From contig WACJ01000314.1 of the NCBI GenBank assembly GCA_008973525.1, positions 62,001 through 126,000 of the forward strand: 64,000 bases of DNA. Reading direction: 5' to 3'. Positions 1 to 12,669 of this stretch are shown here, piece by piece; position 1 is the stretch's first letter; each line of letters begins with the position of its first letter. The position numbers and the translations under genes were made by a program. Under the pieces are notes generated by a model that did no database searches, was not told where the DNA came from, and saw only the letters and a program-made list of their open reading frames with translations. The DNA is from Stenopsyche tienmushanensis. Taxonomy: Eukaryota; Arthropoda; Insecta; Trichoptera; Stenopsychidae.

Positions 1-72
1 GAGGGTTTTAAAATTTAGTTTTGATTGATTTTTAAGTAAATTTTTAATAGATCCGCTTATGAATATGTAATA

Positions 73-668
73 GATTGTCCCGTTAGACATTACTCGTAAC
101 AAAAACATTATTGATTAATTCCATCGATGCAATGTATTCTCCTTCAGTAGATACAACCTTTTGCCATTTATTTAATATATTTTTTAATTCCGGAAGATTA
201 AAATTTAACAGGTTTTGATATAAAATATGTTTCGATTCCCCATTTTACCTCTTCTTAATTTATAGACCATATGGAAGGACTTCATGCTAGATTATCCCTT
301 TGGAGTCCCATTAAACATTTAAAAGAAATTTTTTACTGTTAGACCTGGTCGAGGAATTGGTTTCTTTACCTACCCCTTTAAAAGCCATTGTCTTTTGTGT
401 TTTGGATTTGAGTACAACACCCACTTTTCATCTTCAGTCACAAGATAGTGTAAAAGTGGTTGTTCCTTTTTTTGAAGATATTCGTACAGTATGCAATTTC
501 GCATTAATGATTTGTTCAACACAAAAGCCACCATCTTGAAATGCAGTTTTTGTAGAAAATAACGCTTTCCATATGTTAGTCGACTAACAAAATATACAAT
601 ACGTGTTGAGACACAACTGTTGGTCAAAAGCTAAGTATGAAAAAAACGGCATTCCTAACGAGACAATC
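73..668 (-). mobile_element. Deleted mariner-like element with TA-flanked inverted ends
   Basis: Seen: inverted ends at 73-88 (GATTGTCCCGTTAG) and 653-668 (GATTGTCTCGTTAG on the minus strand), each bordered by TA, the mariner target. The minus strand at 370-627 encodes part of a transposase, including the segment around the first catalytic Asp (VTEDEKW, then LYSNPKHKRQW). Minus-strand translation of about 95-240 resembles the C-terminal end of mariner transposases (a W-Q-K-V-V-S then G-E-Y pattern). The middle catalytic region is missing, so this is an internally deleted, inactive copy of about 600 bp. A 50-bp block (187-237) is nearly identical to 5,846-5,899, linking it to the smaller element there. 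Confidence 0.75.
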
Positions 669-670
669 TA

Positions 671-1343
671 ATATATGCACCCATAATTGTATTGTAATAT
701 GCCCATACTTCGCTTTACGGCCTGGATACGTTCCGGAAAAGTTAACCGCGAATGCGAAAAGCAAAAATGGCACTATAGTGAAATATAGCAGCCGTATAGC
801 GAGTTATCGGTATACTCCATTTGATACATTACATTTTTAGTCACCACTCAAAGGTTAGTTGTTATTTTTTTTGCGCTTAGAGACTATTTTTACAAGGTGT
901 AAATCGCTCACCAAATCCAATTGTTTCAATGTGAAAATTTTAAATCACAAAGTTTATATTGCATTTTTTTATACAGCATCATGATTAGGAAATTATATTT
1001 AGATAAATTTAATTGATTATGAATGTACTTTCATTAATTTAAGATGTCAGTCTCGCCAAATGAGTCAATGTGTAAATATCGATACTAATAGATTCCCAAG
1101 GTTTTATAAAGATTTTTCACACGAGTTTAGGGAATATTGGTATTTTGAAGCACTAAAACGTTAAATGAGCACAGCTTTGATGAAAAATCTGCGCTGAAAA
1201 AAAAAATATCGCATATAATCTTGTTAAAAACATAAATATTACTTTTTTTAATTTTATCACAAAATGAATGTATGAGAGGAATCAATGCTTTGATATTATA
1301 ATAATGATTTCTATTATTCTTTCTCAAATATTAATTTTTAATT
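671..1343. other. AT-rich spacer, nothing recognised
   Basis: Short frames with frequent stops and homopolymer T/A runs. I see no exon-like codon pattern, RNA gene or repeat that matches another part of the window. Confidence 0.6.
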
Positions 1344-1351
1344 GAAAATAC

Positions 1352-1938
1352 CAGGGCTTCGAATCGTTTTTTTTTAAATTTCGGTTTCGGTTACGTTCCC
1401 GACATTTATATCGGTTTGGTTAGGGTTTTCGTTCTAGGAAAAATAACAGTTTTACCGGTTCTCGATTTTGCTCCAGATTTGATTTTATAAAATCTTTATT
1501 TTCTAGCATAATTTAGAACATATTATTCCTTCTTCCATAATAAGCATTCTACATGAATAATATAATCAAATTTACTCTCTTTAATAATAATTGATTTATT
1601 TGTTAACACATTGTATGCGGGAGACGAGGATTATGCCACTCATTGTGCACGGGAGACATCTCAGTCGATCAAAAACTATCAAACCGGATCCGCATACAAT
1701 GTCTTAGCATACGTACTTAGCTTAAATATAAACTCATTGTGCGTATGGCAAAATGCAATCAATTTCACAGTCCTAGAACATTTGGAGCAGACCTAATTTA
1801 AGCGCAATACAAAAACAACTGGTTTCCGAAATAAAGTGCCAAAAAATTGCACAACGGGCGAAGTACCGATTCAAAAACCCGAATAATAAGATAGCCGAAA
1901 CCGAATAATTATCAATTTCGTTATGGTTCGAAGTCCTG
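1352..1938. mobile_element. Non-autonomous hAT element (CAGGGCTTCGAA family)
   Basis: Seen: inverted ends CAGGGCTTCGAA (1352-1363) and TTCGAAGTCCTG (1927-1938). They are flanked by a near-perfect 8-bp duplication, GAAAATAC (1344-1351) and GAAAATAT (1939-1946). Known: 8-bp duplications and CAGGG-type ends are hallmarks of the hAT superfamily. The 587-bp interior has no transposase. Its subterminal sequence, rich in CGGTT/AACCG motifs, recurs at about 10,330-11,088, 24,030-24,150, 28,195-28,440, 36,235-36,490, 43,197-43,377 and 61,463-61,640, so it belongs to a dispersed family. Confidence 0.75.
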
Positions 1939-1946
1939 GAAAATAT

Positions 1947-3310
1947 GACCAAAGGAATATGAACGCAGTGATGTGGTAGAATACATTACGATTCAAATGA
2001 TAATTTTGGTAGGGAATTGCTGGAAGTCCATATAAATGAGGCATAGCTCATGTTTTATTAAAAATATTGAATGACGATCGTTTCATTCTGTTTTTACTCG
2101 ACGGTCAATAATAATACTGATGTACATTTCATTTTGTCTATATGCATTTAAGAGTGTTTTTCCATTGCAAATATTGTTTGAATACACACGACCGTTGCAT
2201 AACGCGGTTATTTGGTTCTGCAAAACAGCTGCGTATTGTAAAACTGTATTATGTGATGCTTGACGTTCATACAGAATGTGAGATTGTGTTCCAAAAAATA
2301 TGAAAGCTCATTTCCAGAACTTTGACATTCTGGAATATGTTAAACGTTAAAATAAATTATAATAGACAACTTTCTATTTTTGTAAAAATAATAAATATGA
2401 AAATGATTTGTTTAGTTTCTGTGTTATATTTTTGCTTTTCACGATGAGGTCGTCATCTAGCCGATGCCTCTTTTTTAATCCTTGTATATTTTAGCTCGAT
2501 TTAAAACAAGCTAGATAACACAAACTTAATCTGCCTTATCTATAATATCAATTGGCTATTCATAATACAATTACCATAATATGTTTTAATTAATATTTGT
2601 TGTCATTGCAAAAAAAGCATTATCGGTTTTAATGTGTTGGATTTATAGAGTTAAAAATAATTGCAATTTGAAAAGTGACTGTCGTTTTGAGTTGAGAAGT
2701 TGATTTATATAATATTTTTTGCCAAAATTAATACTTTAAATTAAATATATACTTGTTATAAAGTGAGATTATTATACTTATAATTTGCTTTTTGATTTCA
2801 TTTTACAAGTATTTTTAAAAGGCATCTTTAGGCTTTATTATAGAGAATGTGTAGAAGGACAAATAAAAGCACTCTAACTTTGTTTTGTAAATTGTTCAAC
2901 TGAAATTTTATATTGACTAGTCGATTCAATAATGCAGTTGGTTTTTTACTTTTTTAATCAATTATTAATAATGTGTAGGATAAAAGACTTGGTGAATCAA
3001 CTTTATCTCTTACTAATGAAATCATTTTAATTCTGTGCTCTGTCTAACTTGTAATATTATTCCACAAACCGTTGATTTTATACCATTAAAAATCACCATC
3101 TCTTAACTTAAATATTTTTGTGCAAGAATTGGAGGACTTACTTTAATGCCAAATTAACTGCAATATGAAGTTTCTTCCGATGAACTAATGTGATTATTTA
3201 AACAAATATATTCTGTTGCAACCTGGTTTGTAACGGAGTTAATGTTAAATTTTTTTGAATTCTTGAAATAAGGAGATGAAGGTGGTAAATCTAAAATAAT
3301 ATATTTTTAC
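1947..3310. other. AT-rich spacer, nothing recognised
   Basis: No open frame of coding character, no transposase motif and no internal repeat. Composition is strongly AT with scattered ATTA motifs, as in the neighbouring spacers. Confidence 0.6.
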
Positions 3311-3389
3311 TTAACCTTTTAAATACCAACAACTCACCAGCGAGTCGCAGTTGTACGTGCTCATTACGCTCTGGCAATTAAAAGGTTAA
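3311..3389. repeat. 79-bp TTAA-ended hairpin, piggyBac-like miniature element
   Basis: Seen: perfect 12-bp inverted ends TTAACCTTTTAA (3311-3322) and TTAAAAGGTTAA (3378-3389), each beginning or ending with TTAA. The interior contains a GCGAGTCGC motif; a related GTGAGTCGC with similar flanks is at about 39,975-40,000. Known: piggyBac-type elements insert at TTAA and have short ends that begin with it. The family assignment is inferred from the ends only. Confidence 0.4.
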
Positions 3390-3407
3390 TTTATCTTTAC
3401 CGAACTA

Positions 3408-3692
3408 TTAAAACATTACGTGCGGAGTGTTTCGCACGCGATCTGATCAACATCACGCATAAGAAATTACAAATATTTACAAAACATGCCTCAACTTTCA
3501 AATTAAGTGATATTTTTAAATATTTTTTCAAGTTAGTACGTGCCGAGTATTCCGCTACCAGTTAAGATATTGTAAAATTTTAAAAGATTTTATACTGATT
3601 CTAAACTACGTCTAACACTTAGAAATACATATTTTAAACAAAATAGTACACATATGTTATTTATTGTTAAAAATGATTTTAGACTATGAAAT
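3408..3692. repeat. Dispersed repeat shared with 37,281-37,460
   Basis: The block from about 3,572 to 3,692 aligns with 37,345-37,460: both run from a tactgatt motif through ACGTC and a long AAAATATTT-type stretch to GATATTG/GAAATTG. Upstream, TTAAAACATTACGTGCGG resembles TTAACACATTACTTACGG at 37,281. No coding capacity is seen. It may be a TTAA-type DNA transposon derivative. Confidence 0.45.
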
Positions 3693-3709
3693 TGTTTCAA
3701 CGAGGTGGT

Positions 3710-4860
3710 TATTTTTTTAATATTGCTTTGCCGACAACCTTCTCGGAAGGGATTTCAATAGTTGCACATTTTTATAGAGCATTTCAATGATCTGCATCCA
3801 TTTTTTGTAATCGGTGGCTCCTTCAGCCCTATAAGAGAACCCCGACCACCGACAAAGCTTGTCGCCATTTTTGTCCGTCCTGGGCCTCCTCACTTCAATT
3901 TCCCAGGCCCAGATGTGCGGCTTCTTTTTCTACTTGATTAGCCCAGCATAACTCATTGAGGTCTTCAGACGGGTCTACTGCCACTAAGTTGGAAATCTAA
4001 GACGGCCAGGCACACTCGGTGTGACGGCATCAATGCCCACTGAAGGCGGCGGGTTCTGATGGAGCTTGATATTGATGCCTCGCCGTACATGTCCATAACT
4101 TCATGACGTCCTGGAGGGCTCTGAAGATTTTTCTTAATACTTTCCATTCAAACCTCTCTAGGCGCATCGCGTCGCGGATGGTCATGGTCAATGTTTCACC
4201 CCCGTAAACCACTACCAGCCTTATTAATGTTTTATAAATTTTAATCTTTGTTTTCGCTGGTTGTGATTTATTCCCCAATATGTTTTTTATGCCATGATAA
4301 CCGTATTGAATCCTGGAGGTTATTTCGTTTTTCATTGAGTTCTCCGTGAGGATAGATTCAAGGTATTTGAATTCTCGGATCCTTTCAATATTTTCATTGT
4401 TGATACTCATGGAGGTGTAACTTCCAGGATTCACCTTTGATACCACCAAATATTTAATCTTTTCATAGTTAATTTTCATACCAAAATTAGCAGCAGTTCC
4501 GTCGATAGACGTAAGTGCCGCCAAAAGCCTCCGATCTCGATTTAACCACGATGTCAATGTCATCAGCAAAGGCCTAATGCATCGCATTATCCTTCCATGG
4601 ATCTGAGTCCCGATCTGCCAGCCTCCCTCATAATTCTCTCCAATGCAATATTAAAAAGTAATGGGGAGAAGGCATCCGCCTATTTGACTCCCGGCGTTAC
4701 CTCGAAAGGCTCCGACAGGGCACTGTTGGAGCAAACTATACTAACAGATCCGGACACATTCTCTACAACCTCACCAAATTACTCGGGATTCCCATCTCCA
4801 ACATAGTCTTCCAAAACTCTTCCTGCTTGGCGCTTTAAAATGGAACATGTTTTATAGCAG
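3710..4860 (-). pseudogene. RTE-like non-LTR reverse transcriptase fragment, frameshifted
   Basis: Minus-strand frames read, in order: EEFWKTMLEMGIPSNLVRL (about 4,830), SVSIVCSNSALSEPFEV, PGVK-stop-ADAFSPLLFNIALERIM (about 4,680), FADDIDIVVKSRSE (about 4,560, the catalytic Asp-Asp box), KYLVVSK then FKYLESIL (about 4,440-4,370), RLVVVYGGETLTMT (about 4,200), and a tail with MYGEAS and TRRLQWA (about 4,080). Known: this motif order is the C-terminal half of RTE-type LINE reverse transcriptases. At least three frameshifts and one in-frame stop separate the pieces, so it is dead. No endonuclease half and no poly(A) tail are visible; it is truncated at its 5' side. Confidence 0.8.
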
Positions 4861-5829
4861 TACTGGAAAAATTCATTTCGAAAACATAGTTTTTGTATAA
4901 ATTCAATAAATTCTCATAAGCCGACCAAGCCGATTTTAACCGAAAATATGCTGTCGGTACGTAATGTATCAATATTAAATTATAAGCCAAAATGGTTTAC
5001 ATAGTCAAATGTTAGTTGATAATGAAAATTTGAGGTATGTAATTTTAACTTACAAAGCGAGTTAATTTTCATAATAAGTTTGCGATACATACATAGAATA
5101 TGATATCAGGAAATGTGTAATTATTTTTCTTTTTTTTTTTTTTTTTTACTATTTCCAAGCCATTGTGGTGATAAAAAATACAGGTAAACTCGACTATACC
5201 TAAACTTCCAGTGATTAAATGAATAAATTTTTATCTTAATGTGATGAAATAGTAATTTAATAGTTGTTTCTTGAATTTCCTAATGTAAAGAATTACGCTT
5301 AATTTATTTAAACCAAAATTGTTTTATAATGTATCATTGCTTTGGGAAACCTCAACTCTCATGATGTCTAAATTCAACATTATTTTTGATACAGAGTTAG
5401 TTCAGTTTTTTTTTATTTTCAAAAAGTTAATCGTGTAACGTTGAACAATGATTGTAATCAATATATATGTATATAAGATTAACCCTGTTGATTTGTGCAA
5501 ATTTAAAAAATAATAATATTGATGAAAATATATTAATTGGATATAAATTATTTTTTTCGTAATAGTTTTGTGATATTATCGCCAATGGAAATACTTTGAT
5601 TTGAATGTCATTTTTGTAAAATATTAATAGAACCTATATACTTTCATATTGAAGCGTATATGGGCATAGGGATTAGTGGTTTTAATGATAACTAATAATG
5701 TAATATATATTGCTTTTTGTAATGTTATTCATTAAAAAAATTGATTTTGTCAGAATTAATATTTAGATATGAAATTTTTGATGAATATTTGCAATTTTTG
5801 TGCCTGCAAATCGATGATATTCGACTTAT
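4861..5829. other. AT-rich spacer with a 21-nt T run
   Basis: A homopolymer T tract lies at about 5,129-5,149. Nothing gene-like or repeated is seen. Confidence 0.55.
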
Positions 5830-5831
5830 TA

Positions 5832-6142
5832 GATTGTCCAGTCGAAATTCCGGAAGATTAAAATTTAACGAGTTTTGATATAAAATATGTTTCGATTCCT
5901 TTGTAGGACATCTTTGTAGCCATATAATACATTGTGTCACGCGATACCTCATAACATGATCCACAAAAGGCCTGGAATAGACTCGTGAAGCGATATTCGT
6001 TAGGTCAAACGTAAATAAACATCATTATCACTCAATTTAGTGCATCCGTGGTGCCTAAGAGGCACCACTCGAGTTGTCGCATCAAATGCAATGATGCGAC
6101 AAAAAACAAGTATGATAAAACGACATTTTCGACTGGACTATC
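5832..6142. mobile_element. 311-bp mariner-derived miniature element
   Basis: Seen: inverted ends GATTGTCCAGTCGAAAT (5832-5848) and, on the other strand, GATAGTCCAGTCGAAAAT (6125-6142), each bordered by TA. A 54-bp stretch beside the left end matches 187-237 of the first mariner-like element, including the C-terminal coding piece HILYQN..NFNLPE on the minus strand. It looks like an end-to-end deletion derivative of that mariner family. Confidence 0.75.
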
Positions 6143-9100
6143 TAATATAAACCAGATGGATCTTGAATCGTTTCTGTTCATATGATAAATGTTTTTTATT
6201 TTATTTTCATACACGCTAAGAATATCAATCTGTCGATTGAAAAATAGTTACCGAGTGCAATACTAGTTGAATTCTATATGTATATTAGTGTTGTTTCTTT
6301 ATTGCGGAAATATATCTGATTGAAGATGAGCTTTTTATAATGTTTTCAAATTATGTTTGGTTTCAATATTTGGGGATTTCTTGTCCGTTCATTTAAAGTT
6401 GCCTCAAATGACTGATTGTTCTATCATTTTCCAATGTATGCATTTATATGTGTGATATGCAAAATAACTTTAAATTTAGATTTTGGAAACCACAACTCCA
6501 ATAAAAAGCAATATATTATTTGTAACATGCTTATTTTTGTAAATTGAAATTTGAGTCAAATTTATAAAAATGTACCTATAAAAATTTAAAGTTATAATAA
6601 TTTTTGATTAGCAATTCTTTGCCTTATCTAAATTTTGTCTTTAGGCTATGTCAAGTGTCCCTTATGTATTACCTAAACTTGAATTTGTTAGAATTTCAAA
6701 TCGTTAGTGAGATAGATGAAGAATGCGCAGATTGGTACATAATAGTTGCTCGCTGGTATGATATGACGTTTTTTTCTATTATGTGTTTTACGTTAATAAG
6801 AACATTCCTTTAATCTCACCCGATATTATTTGATTTTGATCAACATTTTAGCAATTTACCTTCTATAAACTGTATTGTGCATTTCAATAAAAAAGTATGG
6901 AATATAAGCTCGTATATATTCAGTGGCTTAATAATACATACATACTTTTTATTCAGCAACTAAGAGCACGATGAGATGTTCGAAACATCGGAAAGAGATA
7001 TTTTCAATTAAAAACATATAAATATGACTCATGTCAAACTTTAAACCTATAATATGTGTATAATTGACTGTATGATTTAATTGAATGGTAAAAAAAGCTT
7101 ACATTAAATTATTAGTATACTAAACTGACGATGTTCAACTATTAATTGCCTGAATAGACGGTTTTAGCGTTGTGCATTGCTTCTTTTGCTATTGTATTAA
7201 ATTTATGTGGAAATATGCTGTAAATTTGTTCACAATTGTCTGTTATTCTTTTCTTTTGTTGGAGATGTATGGATGAATATTGCAGAGTATTAAGGCATAA
7301 CTTCGTATGTCTCAGGACTAGTAAAAGTGCCTTATTCTGTCTTGCTGACTTATGAAAAATTGAAGGTTTTAGATATTTTAGATTTATATTCTTCATTAAT
7401 TTTAAATTTATTTATACCAATTAATGATTTATTAGATAATTTTTAGGAAAATATATCATTAGAAAATTCAGCTTTGTTGTATTTACTTTTCTATGAAAGT
7501 GGATTAAATCATATACAAAAAAATACCTTTATGATTAGGTATAGCAGAATTATAATCCATAATCATACAAAATATAATACAACATGAAATATTGATGACG
7601 ACTAGGAAAAATATTTTTTTATTGACAGTTTCCACTATACAATTAGTTCTGCATTATATAGAATTCTTATAATTTAAAGGTGATCAAAATGAAATTAAGG
7701 CATTTTGAATTTAAATCACTGCTTTATTTTTATGAATGATATTGGCAAATTGTGCATTGTTCAAAAAGTGTAATACTAAATGTGCATTGCGATTTTGTTG
7801 CTTTTTTAAGAATGTGTTTATTAAAACGTTAATGAAACTAAACTCTTAAACAAATTATAAATTGTATTTTAATAGTAATTGCTAATTTATAGCTCATCGT
7901 GGCTTCTTGATTTGTTTGATTTATAAAAATATAATCGTGTTCCATAATCAATATAAATAAATCGGTGTTACATTGTTCATATTTTAGTCATTAAATGTTG
8001 ATAATTCTCTTCTAGTATGTATTGTTTTGTATATTTAACTCTACATGGTAACAGATTGTTTGTAGTAGATGTTATTTTGTATACCCATCTCTTGTATATA
8101 ATGCTCTTTTCATGAGACTTCAGATGTTCCATTGCATGATTGACATTGAAAGTAATTAAGTTCCCATTCCGAGGGTCATGTATTATATCAACACTTAAAA
8201 TTAGTAGTGAAATCTATTATCTCATGTATTGCATCTCTGTTTGGTTAAAATCTGTATATAGGTGTATAAATAAATGTACTATTTTATGCTATTGTTTATT
8301 GTATAATAAAGTTAAAAATGTAATAAAACACATGGAGAAATTTTAATTAATCAAACGGGTCGGTTTAATATTACGATTGCCATTTATTGGATCTGATTTA
8401 TCATAATTGGAAAGATCATATTATTGATAACAATCTACTGCAGATCTATGGATCCCTTCAACATCCATTCATAGGAAGGGGTCACATCCATTTTGTCTGC
8501 ATCATACATTCACCTTCTCGTTTGTTCGATATTGAAGGTAGCATGACCTTCGAGTTTCATTTAGAATTTTCACCCAGTTGACCATCTGGACGAACGTATC
8601 GAAAGGCGCTTTCGCGTCCATCTCTATATTAAGTGCAGGAAATTTGTGAAGACTGAGCAGTTTCCCTCGGAAGACAATGAAAAACTACTCTAGATGACCT
8701 GATTGATTTTACTGAAAAAAACCTTCCAGATTATAGAGTTCATTTGCGCAATGTAATTCTTCATTTGTTCCTCTTTCAGGCTAATATTAATGATTAACGG
8801 GCAATATAAACATAATTTAGTAGTGAGCGGGGATTTCAAATAAGGGATGTTGTTAAAAAATCCGCGTAAATCGAGACTTCAAGTTCATATAAAGTAGGGG
8901 GATGAGTGTATTACATACATTAAAACGAAATTTTCTTTGGGAAATGTTAACAATCATGTTCTTAAAATCAATCTTTGTATCAAATTCTTCAAAATCCTAA
9001 TAATTCAATCCTTTTTTGAATTTAAAAGACAGTACTCTGAAACAATAAAAAGGATTTCTTCCTTATCATCCAATATTTTTTAAATCAATACTTAAATTTT

Positions 9101-9880
9101 TTATTGTACGAACACCATTATTGTGTGCATTAAAAGTGTATTGCGATTTACATAAATTTAATATGTGCTAGACCAAAATAATAAAACAATAAATGTGTAT
9201 AGATTGGAATACGTTTGTATTTTTAATAATAATATGAACGCATGAATGAATTGCTGAAAAAAATTGAGATCTCATGATGAAAGCACATTTGCATGATTAC
9301 ACCATAATTGTAATGCAATAAAACAATTGGAGAAACAATAGTAGAATTAAGAAATGTTACTTGTCTTCAGGGTATAGCTGATCAATGAATATTTTTGTTA
9401 AATTTATAATTTTAAAAGCTTTTCAGATTCTTTTTATTATATGCTTTTTGTATTTGATGAATGATCTTTGAAATTCTTAAATTTTAATAACAACTATGAT
9501 AATATGAAATTGCCTGTATGTATTGGCTTCAAAATATTGTCTTTAATTAAGGGTGGATATTTCTAGTAATTTATTGTTATTTTTAATTTAAGGAAATAAA
9601 AGTATTATATAAATATACCACACAAAAAGAATAAAAATACACTATTGGCTGTAGATTTTGGACAAAATTATGTCTCACATTTATTTAGAGAGTATATTTC
9701 TAGTTTTATTTAGACCCAACAGTGATCTGCATAATCATCAGGCCTTGATTCCATGATTTTTTTCCATTTGGAATATTCTGAAAGCGAAGGTGCGACTCAG
9801 TCGTTGCAACTCAGCATCTAAGCTCCTATTCATAAAATGCAAATATTTTTAAAAGCATTTGAAATGCATATGTCATTGCA
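6143..9880. other. Long AT-rich spacer
   Basis: About 3.7 kb of AT-rich DNA with only short random frames. A less AT-rich stretch at 8,380-8,720 has short open frames on both strands, but I could not tie them to any family. No splice-site-bounded coding exon was identified. Confidence 0.5.
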
Positions 9881-9884
9881 CCTT

Positions 9885-10170
9885 TAAAAAGAGGACGGAG
9901 TGGCCACAAGGTTTGTGTGTCCAATCAGTCCGCTTTTCGGACCGCTGATAAGGCGAATGAGCGCCTCGCGATCGGATACCATACCTGTATATGTCTTCAG
10001 AATGATTACAAACTCTCATTACAAAACGGAGTTGTCCAATAAAGACTGATCCTGTGGAGTGTTTAAATTTTACAATCAGTCGAAAATATTGTCGTCTTTA
10101 TTTTATTGCGGGCTTATGCCAATGTTTAAGCAACGATGAAAAGAAGGATTAGACAACTCAATATATACTA
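9885..10170 (-). repeat. Dispersed hairpin repeat (Helitron-associated family), copy 1
   Basis: Contains an imperfect palindrome around GTCCGCTTTTCGGACCG (about 9,930-9,946). The reverse complement aligns over about 280 bp with 45,950-46,255. Related shorter copies are at 12,262-12,517, 31,838-32,265 and 61,855-62,058. The 12 kb copy ends in a Helitron-like CTAG terminus, which suggests the family is a non-autonomous Helitron. Confidence 0.6.
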
Positions 10171-10329
10171 TAAAAATGGACAGAGTCAATCAATGTGAAA
10201 TAAAAACCATTTGCAACTCTCGACCTGGTCGGTATTCTGCGTTTTGCGCCCCAAGCCCAATTGTGCCCGTGGCGGGCGCCTGCTTCGCCACGCTCTTGTT
10301 ACTGCCCTGGATGAAATGACAAAAATACA

Positions 10330-11088
10330 AGGATCGATCACATCAGATCCGACATGGTTTCGAATCGGAACTGAATCGAAACCGATACCGGTAAACCGTT
10401 ATTTTTGCCGGAACTGAACCGATTCAAAAATATCGGTACACGTCAACACAATGTTTGTGTTGATATAATATGTGACTTTCACCATTTTTATGCACAATAT
10501 GTTTGATTGTATTTATCTGATAATACTGTAATCCTTAATCTATGTTTATCATATTAAATCAATACTTCAAATAATATTGTTATCGACACAAATTCCGGCT
10601 TAAAAACTTAAGTCATTATGTATTTTTTAGCTTAACTCTGATTCCCAGGCTTTAATTTGATTCCTATTTTTGTGTACTCAAATATTGTGTAACGTTTCGG
10701 GGACGCTGATCGACTTCTCGTTGCCTTTGCCGCTGCAATAATCCTCGACTGTCATCTTATTCGGTCGCGGAGATCGCTCCGGGGAAGTCGTTCGAAGCGC
10801 TACAAAAAAGTTCAGGGGGCTTCAAACTTAAATTGCGCGCAAGGCATCTGTGTGCTAAATCTGCCACTGTTTTTTTTTTATAAAAGAAGGAATAAAATGT
10901 TCTAAATTATGCTTGATAATAAGTTTTTAATACAAATAAAAACATTAAAATACTCAAAAATTAATAAATCGGAGCTGAATCTAAAACCGTTATTTTTCTG
11001 GAACGAAAACCGTAACTGAACCGATAATTCTATTTGGAACTGACTCGGAACGAAAATAAAAATGAAAAAATATCGGTTCGAAGCTCTG
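10330..11088. repeat. hAT-like CAGGGCTTCGAA family member, degraded left end
   Basis: The right end GGTTCGAAGCTCTG (11,075-11,088) matches the right end of the 1,352-1,938 element. The CGGAACTGAACCGATTC-type subterminal block is at about 10,400-10,440. The region 10,440-10,690 matches 28,260-28,440 and 43,200-43,377. The left terminus is blurred and no clean duplication is visible. A less AT-rich insert of unknown origin occupies about 10,690-10,860. Confidence 0.55.
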
Positions 11089-12260
11089 TAAAAAATAATT
11101 AAATATGGTGAAGAATTTATGCAGCACCCTGATATTTAAAAAAAAATAATATGGTTTTGGTTGGCCATGTATTTAGTATCTTACGCCAATCGAAAAAAGG
11201 GGGTTTAATTGGCATTTTCAGGCCAAAATCTGAGAGGCACTGTCCCAAGACAGGGGCACAAAAGTGAAGACGGCGGCCTTGGGCTGGGGACCTGTTGGCG
11301 GCCGCGGGCCCCCAGGCCCCTCCGGTGAAAGTTTATTATTTAAGAATGCGGTTCACCTTATGGTTGCTGAGAAGCACGATAGAAACGCTGGTCCCAGAAA
11401 ATGCACAAGAGCCAGCTCAATGCACAAGATGGATTCGTAGAATTGTCACCCAGTTGCGACGTTATTGACACTCCTTCTTTTGTTCTTCAATGTGACCGAT
11501 CGGAACCTACTGGCACCATTTGGCGATGATCCTTCACATTCTCTCACCGGGTGCCATAATTTATTTCGACAGCTCAAATCTGACACATCTTTAATGCATG
11601 CTTATCATGAGCTTGGATGACAAACGAACGTGTACATGAGGCGGACCACCACCGAAATTGCCTAAAGAAAGTAATCGAACCTGTAATAATATATCACGAT
11701 CAATGTCGACATCCATTGCAACCTCTGAAAATGACAATGAAACACACTCGTCGACCTCATCGTGCGAGTTTTTTTTTTTGGTCTAAGTTTGCAATCATTA
11801 TCTGAAACCTCAACATTCACTCGCTTTGCGCGAAGATATATTTTAAAGGCATGTAACGCCATTAACCATGTACGTTTTTTAGATTCGAAGGATTTCAAGG
11901 CCGAATTCCTCAAGAAACTAATTTTAAATTCATTCTGGTCCAGAATGTGAATTTGGGTCCAAATTTTTATTCATAAACAGCAGCACTCAAAACAAAAATG
12001 ACCGAAATTGATGCTAGTAAATTCGCGCTCGAAAAATTGTTAATGCAATTTTTTCGCTTTAATTTACTTAAATAAATTCTTACTCCAACGTCGGAACGAT
12101 TTATTCCTCATTAACAAATGGAAGTCGAGGTGATTGTCGACGTTACATTAAAGTACGTTATGAATATGTTTTATGATCTTCATTAAAATTGACGTTGGAA
12201 AGTGACTCTTCTACAACTTAAATTTTAGAATTCGTCTCTTGAAATACTATCAAATCATGC
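11089..12260. other. Spacer with a GC-rich island
   Basis: A GC-rich patch at about 11,215-11,335 contains GCGGCCGCGGGCCCCC. It vaguely resembles a G/C-run patch at 19,085-19,170. Frames in 11,340-11,640 are interrupted and not recognised. Confidence 0.4.
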
Positions 12261-12261
12261 T

Positions 12262-12517
12262 TCAAAAATTCATTACGACGATGTCGGATATGGCGTCCGA
12301 TTGCAAGGCGCTCATTTGTCATGTCAGCGGTCTGAAAAGCGGACCGTTTGGATACAAACCTTGTGGCCATTCCGTCTTCTTTTAGGACTTTTTAAGGCAT
12401 TTTTGGGGATAAATGCGTACCCGGGGCTTTCTATGATCTGTACGATCATGATCACAGAGGCTAACTTATTTTTAGAATTATTACTTTTGTGGCAGCAACG
12501 CGCCGGGTATCAGCTAG
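12262..12517 (+). repeat. Helitron-like 3' terminal segment, hairpin family copy 2
   Basis: Seen: the hairpin-family core (GGTCTGAAAAGCGGACCG near 12,330-12,350), followed downstream by GCGCCGGGTATCAGCTAG ending at 12,517. The same terminal form, GCATGCCGGGTATTCGCTAG, is found on the minus strand at 14,120-14,139, next to a Helitron helicase remnant. Known: Helitrons end in CTRR and insert without duplication. No helicase remains in this copy. Confidence 0.6.
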
Positions 12518-12669
12518 TTCTATATAAAAATTAAATTTATGACGAAATTGTAAAAAAAAATCATGGTAACGTTTACGTATATTTAATACGATTAAAATAT
12601 TGACATATGTGCGTATTATCATCCATAGAATTTAGATCTATATCATGTTCGTATCACATGGCTAAAAGA

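Noticed and set aside
8387..8720. Possible coding relic in a less AT-rich stretch
   Set aside because: Short frames on both strands (for example MDAKAPFDTFVQMVNW on the minus strand) look protein-like, but I could not match any family or find boundaries.
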